Source of the DNA: Gammaproteobacteria bacterium
GTDB lineage: Bacteria; Pseudomonadota; Gammaproteobacteria; S012-40
Reading direction: 5' to 3'
Assembly: GCA_015491615.1 (NCBI GenBank)
Contig: WFVN01000136.1
Span: 1 to 11,036 of the forward strand
Length of the DNA: 11,036 nt
Shown: piece by piece, positions 1-6,947 of the stretch
Layout of the letters: each line of letters begins with the position of its first letter
How positions within the stretch are numbered: the stretch's first letter is position 1
Position numbers and translations under genes: made by a program
Notes under the pieces: generated by a model
The model's database searches: none
What the model was told of the DNA's origin: nothing
The model's input: the letters and a program-made list of their open reading frames with translations, nothing else

Positions 1-13
1 CCTTACCCCCGGG

Positions 14-33
14 AAAAGGCGACGATGGCCCTT
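14..33 (-). terminator. Possible weak terminator after the cytochrome operon
   Basis: Read on the minus strand, AAGGGC (33-28) can pair with GCCTTT (20-15), with one G-T wobble and a seven-base loop, followed by one more T. The stem is short and its 3' arm uses up most of the T-run, so this is at best a weak intrinsic terminator. It is listed because it lies about 135 bases beyond the last stop codon and no better candidate is visible in the window. Confidence 0.2.
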
Positions 34-59
34 GCGGAGCGACAGGCTTCACGGAAAGG

Positions 60-90
60 TCGGGATCGCCGGAAGGGGTTCGATTCCCGA
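60..90. repeat. Inverted repeat with bulge, unknown role
   Basis: TCGGGATCG at 60-68 pairs with CGATTCCCGA at 81-90, giving a nine-base-pair stem with a single bulged T and a twelve-base loop. Neither strand has a T-run after the stem, so it does not look like an intrinsic terminator. It could be an RNA 3'-end structure or processing site for the long cytochrome transcript, or chance in GC-rich DNA. Confidence 0.35.
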
Positions 91-166
91 TCCAGGCTTC
101 CCACCCGGCCGACCGGCGACACGGGGGCGTTGGGCGCGAAATGGGCCGTCTTCCAGCGACTCCGCG

Positions 167-2656
167 CTAGTTGTGGCAGCCACCGCTGGCACCGCAGGAG
201 GCCTTGTCCCAGTTACCGCTGGTCCGAAAGGTGTTCACCTGCAGGCGAGCTTCGTTGTAGTAGGGGGCCTCGGTGTAAGGCAGAGTCGTCGCTGGCGCAT
301 CGGGACGCCCGAACTCCACTCCCACCGCGTTCAGGTTCACCAACAGGGCCTTGTTCTTCCAGCCGTGGGGCATAGCGGTATGGCAGTCCATGCAGCGGGC
401 GCCGGTGCCGCTGCCTGCACCCCCTACGTTGCGCACCGCATGGTAGGCGTGGAGATTGACGTAGTAAGGCTTGTCGGCGACGGCAGTGATGCAAGTGTCG
501 GCAGCGCAGGAGAAACCGCTGCGTTTCAGGTTGTTGGGATCGGCGGCCGGATCGGCGTACTGGTCGTAGTCGTGACAGGCGAAGCAGAAATCCTGACTAC
601 CGCCCGAAGGGCCGCCGGTGGCGGTGGTCCAAGGGCCGGTGAGCAAACCGCCACGGCCCGTTCCGAAGGAGCTGCCCTGGTTGGAACCATGGGGTCCGGC
701 CGGAGAGGTGGGATCGTCGCTCCCATGGCAGTCAGAGCAATACATGGTCTGGTTGCCCAGGGCCCCGGTGGCGTCCCAGGGGGCGAGCCACAGACTGGGA
801 TCGGCGCCGCCACGGCTGGCGCTGTCGCGCTTGGTCGGCCCGATGACGGGATGCCAGCTCCGATGGTCGGCGGTGGGTTCTCCCTGATGGGCGGCGGGGG
901 CCTGGAACTCCAACGCCTGATCGGTCTTGCCCTGGCCGTTGGCATAGGCGGAATGACACTTGAGGCACACCTGGTACTCACGGGTGAGATATGGGCTACC
1001 CACGTCGGTACTGGCACCGACGCCCGGATTCCCTTTCTTCACTTCGAAAGTGGGCACATTGGTGAGGGGGTCGAAGGCATCGGAGACGAAGATTGGTTCC
1101 ACCCCCCAGATTCCCTTGAGGACGCCAGAGGCCAGATTGCTGTGTACGCCACCGCCGTGGTCGTGCGTACCGCCGGCTTCGGGATTGGCGGGATCCTCGT
1201 TGAAGACGGTGTTGCGGACCATGCGGTGGGGATGGTGGCAATCGGTGCATTCCACGTGCCGCTCACTGCCATCACCGTTCCCCAGACGGGCGGCAGGCTC
1301 GGTGAGATCCGCATCCACCACCTGATGAACCTCCTGGGCGGGATCGGCGCTCTGATTGACGTCGATGGGCATGGCGGAGGCCTTTCCGAACTCGGCCTGG
1401 ATATCGGCCAGCCCCGTGCCCTGGAGGACACTGCCGGTCCCGTGGCACTGGTAGCACGTCTCCTCGCTGGCAGCGTTGCCCCCCTGTTTGGGGCTATTGG
1501 TATCGTCCGTGCCTTCGCGCAGCAAACGCGGTGCGCCGGGAACGGTGTGGGCGTCGTGGCAGGCGCTGCAGGCGGTTTCCCACACCTGGGTACCCTCAGG
1601 CAACTCCTGCAGGCCGGTCTCGGCACTGGTGTAGGTCTCGTCGGCCACCGTGGGATGGGCATGGATGGACCCGGGCCAGCCGGCCTTCTGATGACAGGCG
1701 AGACAGTTGATGTCCTGGTCCTTGTCGAAATTCCCCGTGGGCGCAGCCTTCTGGATGCGGTTCAGACGCAGGAATTTAATGTTGATGCTGTTGTCGGAAG
1801 AACGCAGATGGGGGTCGTGACAAGTGGTGCATTCCATAGAACCGGCGGTGAGCAGTTCCGCATAGTTGGCGGTGCCGGCCCATGCGTTCTGCACCGGTTC
1901 CAGGGGTGCAGCGAGGCGGGTAGCGACACTGGTGGGCGCGTTGGCGGGTGGCGTGCCTCCGAGGGCGGCGTTGTGTTGCACCAGTCCCGCCCCCACCCGT
2001 GGGCCGAGATAACTCACCGTGTCCGGATCCACCAGCTCGCCGTCGGCCTGGGCCAGGGCGCTGTCGTAGGTAAAGCCGATGGGGTGGTCATTGGCCAGGT
2101 CGGTGCCCAAGTTACGGGTGTAGCCAGTGTCCACCCCCGCTCCCGCCGGCATCTTGCCGCCGTCACCGAGACCCGCCATGGCGACGGTGACGTCGGTATC
2201 GGTCCTGGAGGGCGTCACGCTGGTGTCCGTGTACACTTCCAGGGTACTCACGGCGAGGGTGCCATCGTGACACGACAGGCACATCTTAGAGGGGATACCC
2301 GGCTGTCCCATCGTAGCGTCCAGCGAAGCGGAACCGTAGAGGGTGTAAGGCCCGACGTTCAGGCTGCGGTTCCACAGGAATCCGGCACCATCCTTCTTCC
2401 CATGGGGGGTGTGGCAGAAGACGCAAGTCTGATTTTCGCTCTGGGCTTTGACGGTACGCGTCTCGCCCGGCGGCAATTCCGGCTCTGTCGAGGCGGCGAA
2501 GTTGTGCTTGGTGTTGACCACGTCGCTGATGCGGCCGGCCGCCAAATGGGGAGGCGCCACTTCAGCCATCGTCCCGGGGACATGAGCGACGAGGCCCAGA
2601 AGCAGGGTGAGAACGAAAATCCACCAGCCTTGGCGATTATGGTTGTTTTCGATCAT
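167..2656 (-). CDS. Undecahaem c-type cytochrome, secreted, probable EET conduit component
   Basis: This is a large multihaem cytochrome c of 829 residues from the chosen start. It begins with an export signal (hydrophobic stretch at about residues 11-25, likely cleavage after the Ala of TMA at residue 31). Eleven canonical CXXCH sites start at residues 78, 126, 276, 318, 363, 401, 470, 564, 640, 691 and 755. Several carry the CHDPH-type extension common in large electron-transfer cytochromes. The last residues hold a non-canonical C-X5-C-H (821-828), and C717/C722 form a C-X4-C pair without His. The role is inferred: a long multihaem wire at or beyond the outer membrane. I chose the ATG at 2656 because the signal peptide starts there; the frame is open further upstream but that extension is not signal-like. 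The gene overlaps the preceding NHL lipoprotein gene by 20 bases, so the two are probably translationally coupled. It resembles, from memory, the undecahaem protein of the Tenderia Uet system. Confidence 0.93.
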   Translation of the reverse strand: MIENNHNRQGWWIFVLTLLLGLVAHVPGTMAEVAPPHLAAGRISDVVNTKHNFAASTEPELPPGETRTVKAQSENQTCVFCHTPHGKKDGAGFLWNRSLNVGPYTLYGSASLDATMGQPGIPSKMCLSCHDGTLAVSTLEVYTDTSVTPSRTDTDVTVAMAGLGDGGKMPAGAGVDTGYTRNLGTDLANDHPIGFTYDSALAQADGELVDPDTVSYLGPRVGAGLVQHNAALGGTPPANAPTSVATRLAAPLEPVQNAWAGTANYAELLTAGSMECTTCHDPHLRSSDNSINIKFLRLNRIQKAAPTGNFDKDQDINCLACHQKAGWPGSIHAHPTVADETYTSAETGLQELPEGTQVWETACSACHDAHTVPGAPRLLREGTDDTNSPKQGGNAASEETCYQCHGTGSVLQGTGLADIQAEFGKASAMPIDVNQSADPAQEVHQVVDADLTEPAARLGNGDGSERHVECTDCHHPHRMVRNTVFNEDPANPEAGGTHDHGGGVHSNLASGVLKGIWGVEPIFVSDAFDPLTNVPTFEVKKGNPGVGASTDVGSPYLTREYQVCLKCHSAYANGQGKTDQALEFQAPAAHQGEPTADHRSWHPVIGPTKRDSASRGGADPSLWLAPWDATGALGNQTMYCSDCHGSDDPTSPAGPHGSNQGSSFGTGRGGLLTGPWTTATGGPSGGSQDFCFACHDYDQYADPAADPNNLKRSGFSCAADTCITAVADKPYYVNLHAYHAVRNVGGAGSGTGARCMDCHTAMPHGWKNKALLVNLNAVGVEFGRPDAPATTLPYTEAPYYNEARLQVNTFRTSGNWDKASCGASGGCHN

Positions 2657-3770
2657 TCGGCGTTTGCCCGTTCGCCGCGCCCCTCCCCAGGTAACGCAAC
2701 ACCGCCACCCGAGCGTTGAACATGTCGGCGATGAATATGCGGTCCTCGCCGTCGCTCCAAGCGCCCGCGGGCAGTTGGAAGCGTCCGGGCGAGGCACCGC
2801 TCCCCCCGATGGGCAACAAGGCCCTCCCTTCGCGATCGTATACTAGCAAATGATCGAACAGCGATTCTACAACGTAGAGATGTCCGTCCCGGTCCCAGGC
2901 CACCCCTTTGGGGCGGGGCGTGTCGCCGAGGAAATCACCGCGCCGACCGAGCACCTGCATCGGTCGCCCGTCCAGATCGAGGATCTGGATGCGCGCGTTG
3001 AGGGTGTCGGCGACGGCCACCCGGTCTTCGGCGCAGGCCAGATGCGTGGGACCGTTGAAATGTCCGGGTTCGCGTCCACGGTCCTCTCCCCACTGCCCCA
3101 GCCAACGTCCCCGCGCATCGAACAGGACGATACGATGGGCCTGAGAATCGGCTACCAGCAGCCTTCCACGACCGTCCATGCACACCCCTGCGGGGCGATG
3201 CAAGTGCCCCTCCTCCACTTTTCCCAGCAAGCGCCCTTGGGCATCCAAATGGAAGACCTGCCCCAGGTCCGCATCGCTGAGCCACAACGTCCCGTCACCC
3301 ACCGGCGCTACACCCACGGGAGTCACTAGAGCCTGCCCCCCGACCTGGCGCCAGAGAAGCAGCCGCCCCGCCGAGCCGTCGAATACCACTACGGCATGAA
3401 GTCCCGGGTCGGTGACGTAGATCCGCTCCCCCCACACGGCCCCGGAAAGGGGGCGGCGCAGGCGCGTGGGGGGGGCCGCCCCCACCATCCAGCCGACCAG
3501 CCAGGCGAGGGCGCGCCCCGGCCCCGTGCGTTGCCGACGGGGGAAATTGGCCTCGCCGATGAGCTCGCCCAGCCATTGGATGCGGGCCGGCTCCGGCGGC
3601 GCCGGCCAGCGCAACCTCACCTCATCCCGTTGCAGGGTGAGCGTGGGGGGCGTGGCGGCACAACCCACCAGCAGGAAGGCGACGAGGGGAGACAGGAGGG
3701 CGAGCGCTTTAGGAAACGCCAAGGGCGTGGGGCGACGGCGGAAGGATGCGGAACACCTGAATGCGGCCAT
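2637..3770 (-). CDS. NHL-repeat beta-propeller lipoprotein
   Basis: The 377-residue protein starts with a long, Arg-containing n-region, then a hydrophobic stretch ending in the lipobox LVGC (Cys37). No Asp follows the Cys, so outer-membrane sorting is expected. From about residue 100 there are six NHL-type repeats, recognisable by blocks such as LYVVES/LLVADS, a short turn and a hydrophobic strand ending in DxxGR. That number is enough for a six-bladed propeller. NHL propellers usually bind proteins or act as scaffolds; no catalytic residues can be read. NHL proteins recur beside outer-surface multihaem cytochromes, so a role in assembling or docking the undecahaem protein encoded just downstream is plausible but inferred. 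The gene overlaps its upstream neighbour by 62 bases. The ATG at 3770 lacks a clear Shine-Dalgarno sequence; a TTG at 3722 would give a shorter, also workable, lipoprotein signal. Confidence 0.88.
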   Translation of the reverse strand: MAAFRCSASFRRRPTPLAFPKALALLSPLVAFLLVGCAATPPTLTLQRDEVRLRWPAPPEPARIQWLGELIGEANFPRRQRTGPGRALAWLVGWMVGAAPPTRLRRPLSGAVWGERIYVTDPGLHAVVVFDGSAGRLLLWRQVGGQALVTPVGVAPVGDGTLWLSDADLGQVFHLDAQGRLLGKVEEGHLHRPAGVCMDGRGRLLVADSQAHRIVLFDARGRWLGQWGEDRGREPGHFNGPTHLACAEDRVAVADTLNARIQILDLDGRPMQVLGRRGDFLGDTPRPKGVAWDRDGHLYVVESLFDHLLVYDREGRALLPIGGSGASPGRFQLPAGAWSDGEDRIFIADMFNARVAVLRYLGRGAANGQTPNDRKQP

Positions 3771-4701
3771 TGAGGCTGTCGGCGACGTAGAGGAGATCCC
3801 CGTCCACGGTCATGTCGTTGACGAGGCGAAACTCGCCGGGACCCGAACCGTTGCGCCCCACACGTTCGACAAGGCGCCCGTCACGGTAGATTCGAATGCG
3901 GTTGTCCATGCGGTCGGCGACCAGCACCCGCCCGTCGTCGGTCACGGCGAGGGCCTGGGGGAAACGCAGCTCATTGTGACCGAAATGGGTCAGGAACCGC
4001 CCTTCGGCATCCAATACCTGGAGGCGCCATTCCACCCGTTCGGCCACGTACAGGCGTCCGTCGTCGAAAACCATGTCGGTGATAATACGGAAACGGGCCG
4101 GACCGAGACGACCGCGGCGACCGATACCACGCACCGCCTGGGCGGTCTCCGCGTCGAAAACGACAATATGGCTGAACAGCTCGTCGGCCACCAGGATCTG
4201 GCCACGTTCTTCGTCCACGGCCACGGAAATGGGGCGGGAAAGGTTGGCCTCATCGCGGAACACCTGGAGCAGGCGTCCCTCCCTGGAAAAACGCAACACC
4301 TGATGGCCATCCGGATCAGTGACGTAGAAACTCCCGTCGGAAGCAATGGTCAAGTCGCCGGCGTCACCCACCAATTGCATACCCGCTTTGCCTACCGGCA
4401 GCAGGGTCCCGGCCTTCAGGTCGTAACGATAGATGATGAGGGCGCCGGCATCGGCGATGAACATCTCTCCGTCACGCACGTCCAGCGCCACGGGCCGTTC
4501 CAGACGTGCCTGGTCGGGACCGAACAAGGCACGCTTGAATCCACTACCTTGGCCCAGATTGGCGATATTGAGCTCATAGAGAAATTCGAGATTGTTCGAG
4601 ACCGCATCCGCCGCCTGCGCCATGCCGGCTTGGACCAGGCCGACGACAAACGCCAAGCTCAGTAACGCAGCCCGGTGTCTTCTCGCGGTTCCCTGTGGCA
4701 T
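3709..4701 (-). CDS. Secreted NHL-repeat beta-propeller protein
   Basis: From the ATG at 4701 the product is about 330 residues. It has a signal peptide with a basic start (RRH), a hydrophobic core and a likely AQA/A cleavage near residue 30, with no lipobox Cys. The mature part holds six NHL-type repeats with strands such as MFIADA, FYVTDP, ILVADE, LYVAER, VLVADR and LYVADS, giving a complete six-bladed propeller. It is a paralogue of the lipoprotein encoded next, so one propeller is predicted soluble in the periplasm or secreted and the other membrane-anchored. Function is inferred as scaffold or assembly factor for the cytochromes on either side. An in-frame GTG at 4710 is an alternative start; neither start has a strong Shine-Dalgarno sequence, which fits re-initiation after the overlapping upstream cytochrome gene (43-base overlap). 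Confidence 0.87.
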   Translation of the reverse strand: MPQGTARRHRAALLSLAFVVGLVQAGMAQAADAVSNNLEFLYELNIANLGQGSGFKRALFGPDQARLERPVALDVRDGEMFIADAGALIIYRYDLKAGTLLPVGKAGMQLVGDAGDLTIASDGSFYVTDPDGHQVLRFSREGRLLQVFRDEANLSRPISVAVDEERGQILVADELFSHIVVFDAETAQAVRGIGRRGRLGPARFRIITDMVFDDGRLYVAERVEWRLQVLDAEGRFLTHFGHNELRFPQALAVTDDGRVLVADRMDNRIRIYRDGRLVERVGRNGSGPGEFRLVNDMTVDGDLLYVADSLNGRIQVFRILPPSPHALGVS

Positions 4702-5237
4702 CGCTTGCACTCGTAAGGGGGGAAGGCGACCTTTCCATGGCAGACACCGCAGTATTCACCCGACATGATGGCGGCCATGGTCACCGGATTGGCACCACGC
4801 TGGGGGATGAAGATGCTGGGATGACAGTTCTTGCAGGTGAGCCACTGGGTGTGCGGCTTGTGGGGAAAACGCACATAGGGCATGGAAGCGGTGTTACGGA
4901 AAATGACGTCGAAATCGACAGTATGCATCCGTTCCATCCCGGTCAGACCGGTACGCGGGGCGATGAGGCCCGCGTTCAGGGTCTTCACCCAATCGATGAT
5001 GCCCCACTCGTCACGCGGGAAGTCGAGCATGGCTTCGGCCGGCGACTGGAGGACGTTGATCGCCTCGTTCTCCGGGTCGTGGATACCATCTTCGGCCAGG
5101 GGAACGATGTCGCCGTTGAGTTGAAAATGGCCAGAAAATTCCTCTTTGGCCGTCACCGGACCGGCCAGCATCGATAGGGCGAGCACGCCGGCAAGAACGG
5201 CCCCCGCCCTTCCGTTACCAGAGTCTCCGCGCATCAT
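4659..5237 (-). CDS. Trihaem c7-type cytochrome with DPENEA N-terminal module
   Basis: The 192-residue protein has a signal peptide ending near VTA (residue 30). Three haem sites lie in a compact C-terminal domain: CKNCH (135), CGVCH (163) and CKRCH (177). Upstream of them, FPHKPHT (124-130) supplies His residues likely to be distal haem ligands, as in small c7/c3-type cytochromes. Between signal and haem domain is an extra module of about 75 residues with DPENEA, DWVKTLNAGLI and PR motifs. The same module occurs in the paralogue encoded at 6948-7631. A periplasmic electron shuttle or a partner of the conduit is the likely role. The start is one of two adjacent ATGs (5237, 5234), behind only a weak AAGAG. 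The gene lies 29 bases after the cupredoxin lipoprotein gene, suggesting one transcript. Confidence 0.92.
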   Translation of the reverse strand: MMRGDSGNGRAGAVLAGVLALSMLAGPVTAKEEFSGHFQLNGDIVPLAEDGIHDPENEAINVLQSPAEAMLDFPRDEWGIIDWVKTLNAGLIAPRTGLTGMERMHTVDFDVIFRNTASMPYVRFPHKPHTQWLTCKNCHPSIFIPQRGANPVTMAAIMSGEYCGVCHGKVAFPPYECKRCHREPREDTGLRY

Positions 5238-5266
5238 TCTGCTCTTGTCGGAAGGCGGGGACTAAC

Positions 5267-6817
5267 TTACATCGACACCCCGGCCATGCGCAAGCCGCGA
5301 CGGACGTTGTCGGTGGCGGCCTGGAGCATGAGGATGGCGTTCTTGTAGTCTCCGTTGGCGGCGCGTTCCTTGGCCTGGTCGCGCAGGGAAACGCCCTTGT
5401 CGCGGTAACGCTCGATGAGCATCATCGCCCCCTTACCCGGTCTGCGTTGCTCCACCGCCACCGGAATCAGTTCCAGATAACTCTCGAAGCGGGCCAGTTC
5501 GTACTCATATTCCTCTTTCGGGGTTTCGAAATTCTTGTCGTAGACCACTGTCTTCTCATGCAGCATGGCGTTGGTGGCAGCGTTGATCTCCCGCTGCGCC
5601 AGACGCAGGGTGTCGTTCGCTTCCTGCCAACGGTCTTCGGCGGCCAGGCGTTTGGCGTCCGCCACCAGACCATCCACTTTCATGCGATCGTACTCGACCA
5701 CCTCGCCTTGGTCCTTCTTCACTTGCTCCACCGTGCGGGCATGTGCTTGGGCGAAGGTGTCCACGCCCTCCAGGAGCTCATCGAATACCTTTTTATAGGC
5801 TGCACGAGTCTCCTCGCTGAGCTTGCCGGCGGTAGCCGTCTTGATGGCCGCTTCGGCCTCCTCGGCCAGGGCCAGGGCCTTGACCCCGTGCCCCTCGTCG
5901 TAGGCGGCCTGGGCCCGACTCAAGGTATCTTCGACATGGGCCTTGTCACCCTGGGATATGCCCCCTCCCTTGATACGTAGAAGCAGCTGCCCGTAAGCGA
6001 TTTTTTGCTTGGCCTTGTCCAGCGCCTTTTCGTCGGCGAGACGGGCCACATCGGCCTGTGCCTTGGCCCGCTGGGCGGCCTCCTCGGCCAGCTTGCGCTC
6101 CAGGGCCGCCACGTCGGTACCCGGATCGACAATGAGGATCTTGCCACCCATGCTGCGATGGTTCCGGCAAGCGTAATACAATGTGTCCGGCGTCTGCTCG
6201 TCCGGGGTGAAAGCGACGATCCCGTGGTAGGTGAACTGCCCCTTCACCCCGCGGGAATAGACTCCTGCCCCCCATCCTTCCAGATGGGTGCTCAGATAGA
6301 AATCGTGCTGGACGTCGGTACGCACGTCGAAACGATAGGTCTGCCCGCGCACCAGAACGAGGGTCTTGCCGGGCTCTCCGTTGACCAGGAACCCCATTTC
6401 GTGACCTTGCCCGTAGGCCGGATGGTGGGGATCCTTGGGTGCCATGGTAACGATGAAGGTATGGGGATCAGCGGGTATTTCCACCACCTTGGCCGTCTTT
6501 GGTGCCGGCGCGACGCTCGCTGCCTTTGTGTCTCCGGCCTCTTGCGGCGGGGGCGCCACCGGCACAGTGGGGGCCGCCAAAGGCTCGGCCTCGACTGGGG
6601 TCTCTTCCACCGGCACGACCTCGGCGGCCGGTGGTTCCGCCAGCACTTTTTCCGTTGGGGCCGACTGGGCCAGCGTCTGGGGCATGCCCGCAGTTTCCGA
6701 CACTTCTTGCGATCTTCCTTTGTCAAGCACGGCGCAACCCTGCGCCATCACACCGAGGGCCACGAGGACGGCCCAACGCACATTCCATTGTTTACGTTCC
6801 TTCGACTGCTCTTTCAT
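5267..6817 (-). CDS. Cupredoxin-domain lipoprotein with C-terminal alpha-helical domain
   Basis: The 516-residue product begins with a lipoprotein signal ending in AQGC (Cys28); the next residue is Ala, so outer-membrane sorting is expected. Residues about 50-110 form a Pro/Glu/Ala/Val-rich linker. Residues about 117-230 look like a cupredoxin fold. Candidate type-1 copper ligands are His171 (VQHDF) and the cluster C217-X2-H220-X2-M223 in YYACRNHRSMGG. Residues about 236-516 are helical and Ala/Glu/Lys-rich, with three loosely similar helix-pair repeats near 296-328, 382-414 and 475-513. Copper electron transfer, or copper binding that tunes the system, is inferred. I do not recognise the full-length architecture. 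The ATG at 6817 is preceded by AAGGTGG four bases away and starts the lipoprotein signal; the frame runs upstream into a terminator, so a longer start is unlikely. It is the first gene after that terminator. Confidence 0.88.
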   Translation of the reverse strand: MKEQSKERKQWNVRWAVLVALGVMAQGCAVLDKGRSQEVSETAGMPQTLAQSAPTEKVLAEPPAAEVVPVEETPVEAEPLAAPTVPVAPPPQEAGDTKAASVAPAPKTAKVVEIPADPHTFIVTMAPKDPHHPAYGQGHEMGFLVNGEPGKTLVLVRGQTYRFDVRTDVQHDFYLSTHLEGWGAGVYSRGVKGQFTYHGIVAFTPDEQTPDTLYYACRNHRSMGGKILIVDPGTDVAALERKLAEEAAQRAKAQADVARLADEKALDKAKQKIAYGQLLLRIKGGGISQGDKAHVEDTLSRAQAAYDEGHGVKALALAEEAEAAIKTATAGKLSEETRAAYKKVFDELLEGVDTFAQAHARTVEQVKKDQGEVVEYDRMKVDGLVADAKRLAAEDRWQEANDTLRLAQREINAATNAMLHEKTVVYDKNFETPKEEYEYELARFESYLELIPVAVEQRRPGKGAMMLIERYRDKGVSLRDQAKERAANGDYKNAILMLQAATDNVRRGLRMAGVSM

Positions 6818-6821
6818 CTTT

Positions 6822-6828
6822 CCACCTT
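6822..6828 (-). promoter_or_regulatory. Shine-Dalgarno sequence of the cupredoxin lipoprotein gene
   Basis: AAGGTGG on the minus strand lies four bases before the ATG at 6817 and decides that start over the longer open frame, which would begin inside the terminator hairpin. The 70-odd bases between this site and the terminator should contain a promoter if the downstream genes are expressed independently, but I see no convincing -35/-10 pair or sigma-54 site there. Confidence 0.65.
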
Positions 6829-6898
6829 GGATGGTTTTTCGCGCATGGTACCGTGAAGTCGGACAAGCCCTCAGCCCCTTTAGCTCCCGGCGGACACG

Positions 6899-6926
6899 AA
6901 AACGGCGCAGCAAGAAGCTGCGCCGT
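6899..6926 (-). terminator. Intrinsic terminator between the two halves of the locus
   Basis: On the minus strand ACGGCGCAGC (6926-6917) pairs perfectly with GCTGCGCCGT (6911-6902) across a five-base TTCTT loop, and the transcript then runs into a stretch of four Ts (6902-6899). The ten-base-pair GC-rich stem starts 21 bases beyond the stop codon of the second trihaem cytochrome gene. It is the clearest terminator in the window. It would separate the chaperone/barrel/c7 genes from the cupredoxin/c7/NHL/undecahaem genes, or reduce read-through into them. Confidence 0.82.
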
Positions 6927-6947
6927 CTTCGGCCGACCCTCGCCGCA

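Larger units (their letters stand above)
1..166. other. Non-coding stretch downstream of the undecahaem cytochrome gene
   Basis: These 166 bases follow the stop codon of the large cytochrome gene. The minus strand has no ATG here, and its GTG-initiated frames are short and lack a ribosome-binding site. The plus-strand frames that start at 25 and 32 continue into DNA antisense to the cytochrome and are best explained as shadows. The stretch holds an inverted repeat (60-90) and a weak terminator-like hairpin near the window edge; both are listed separately. I see no tRNA or other RNA gene that I can defend. Confidence 0.6.

Noticed and set aside
43..100. Direct repeat CAGGCTTC at 43-50 and 93-100
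   Set aside because: Eight bases repeated once in GC-rich DNA is within chance, and no integrase or transposase gene lies nearby.
70..102. T-arm-like sequence GGGGTTCGATTCCC, suggesting a tRNA or tRNA-derived attachment site
   Set aside because: Only three of five T-stem pairs form, the seven bases that would be the acceptor 3' strand have no partner upstream, and there is no anticodon arm or CCA in the right place.
1..166. A GEMM-type (cyclic dinucleotide) riboswitch, which can sit before cytochrome genes
   Set aside because: Short pieces such as CCGGAAG recall the motif, but the conserved aptamer blocks are not in order on either strand, and the stretch lies after, not before, the cytochrome gene.
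32..2719. A very long open frame on the plus strand, opposite the undecahaem cytochrome gene
   Set aside because: It is in exact codon register with the cytochrome gene, so it stays open simply because that gene uses no TTA, CTA or TCA codons, as expected in GC-rich DNA. The translation is Gly/Val/Ala-rich with no recognisable domain, while the minus frame has eleven CXXCH sites and a signal peptide.
3466..4665. Plus-strand open frame opposite the two NHL genes
   Set aside because: It spans the junction of the two propeller genes and has no recognisable domain. The minus frames show six NHL repeats each with proper export signals.
6818..6901. Possible promoter before the cupredoxin gene (TTGTCC and TACCAT on the minus strand)
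   Set aside because: The two boxes are only ten bases apart, and no other pair with 16-18 base spacing looks convincing.
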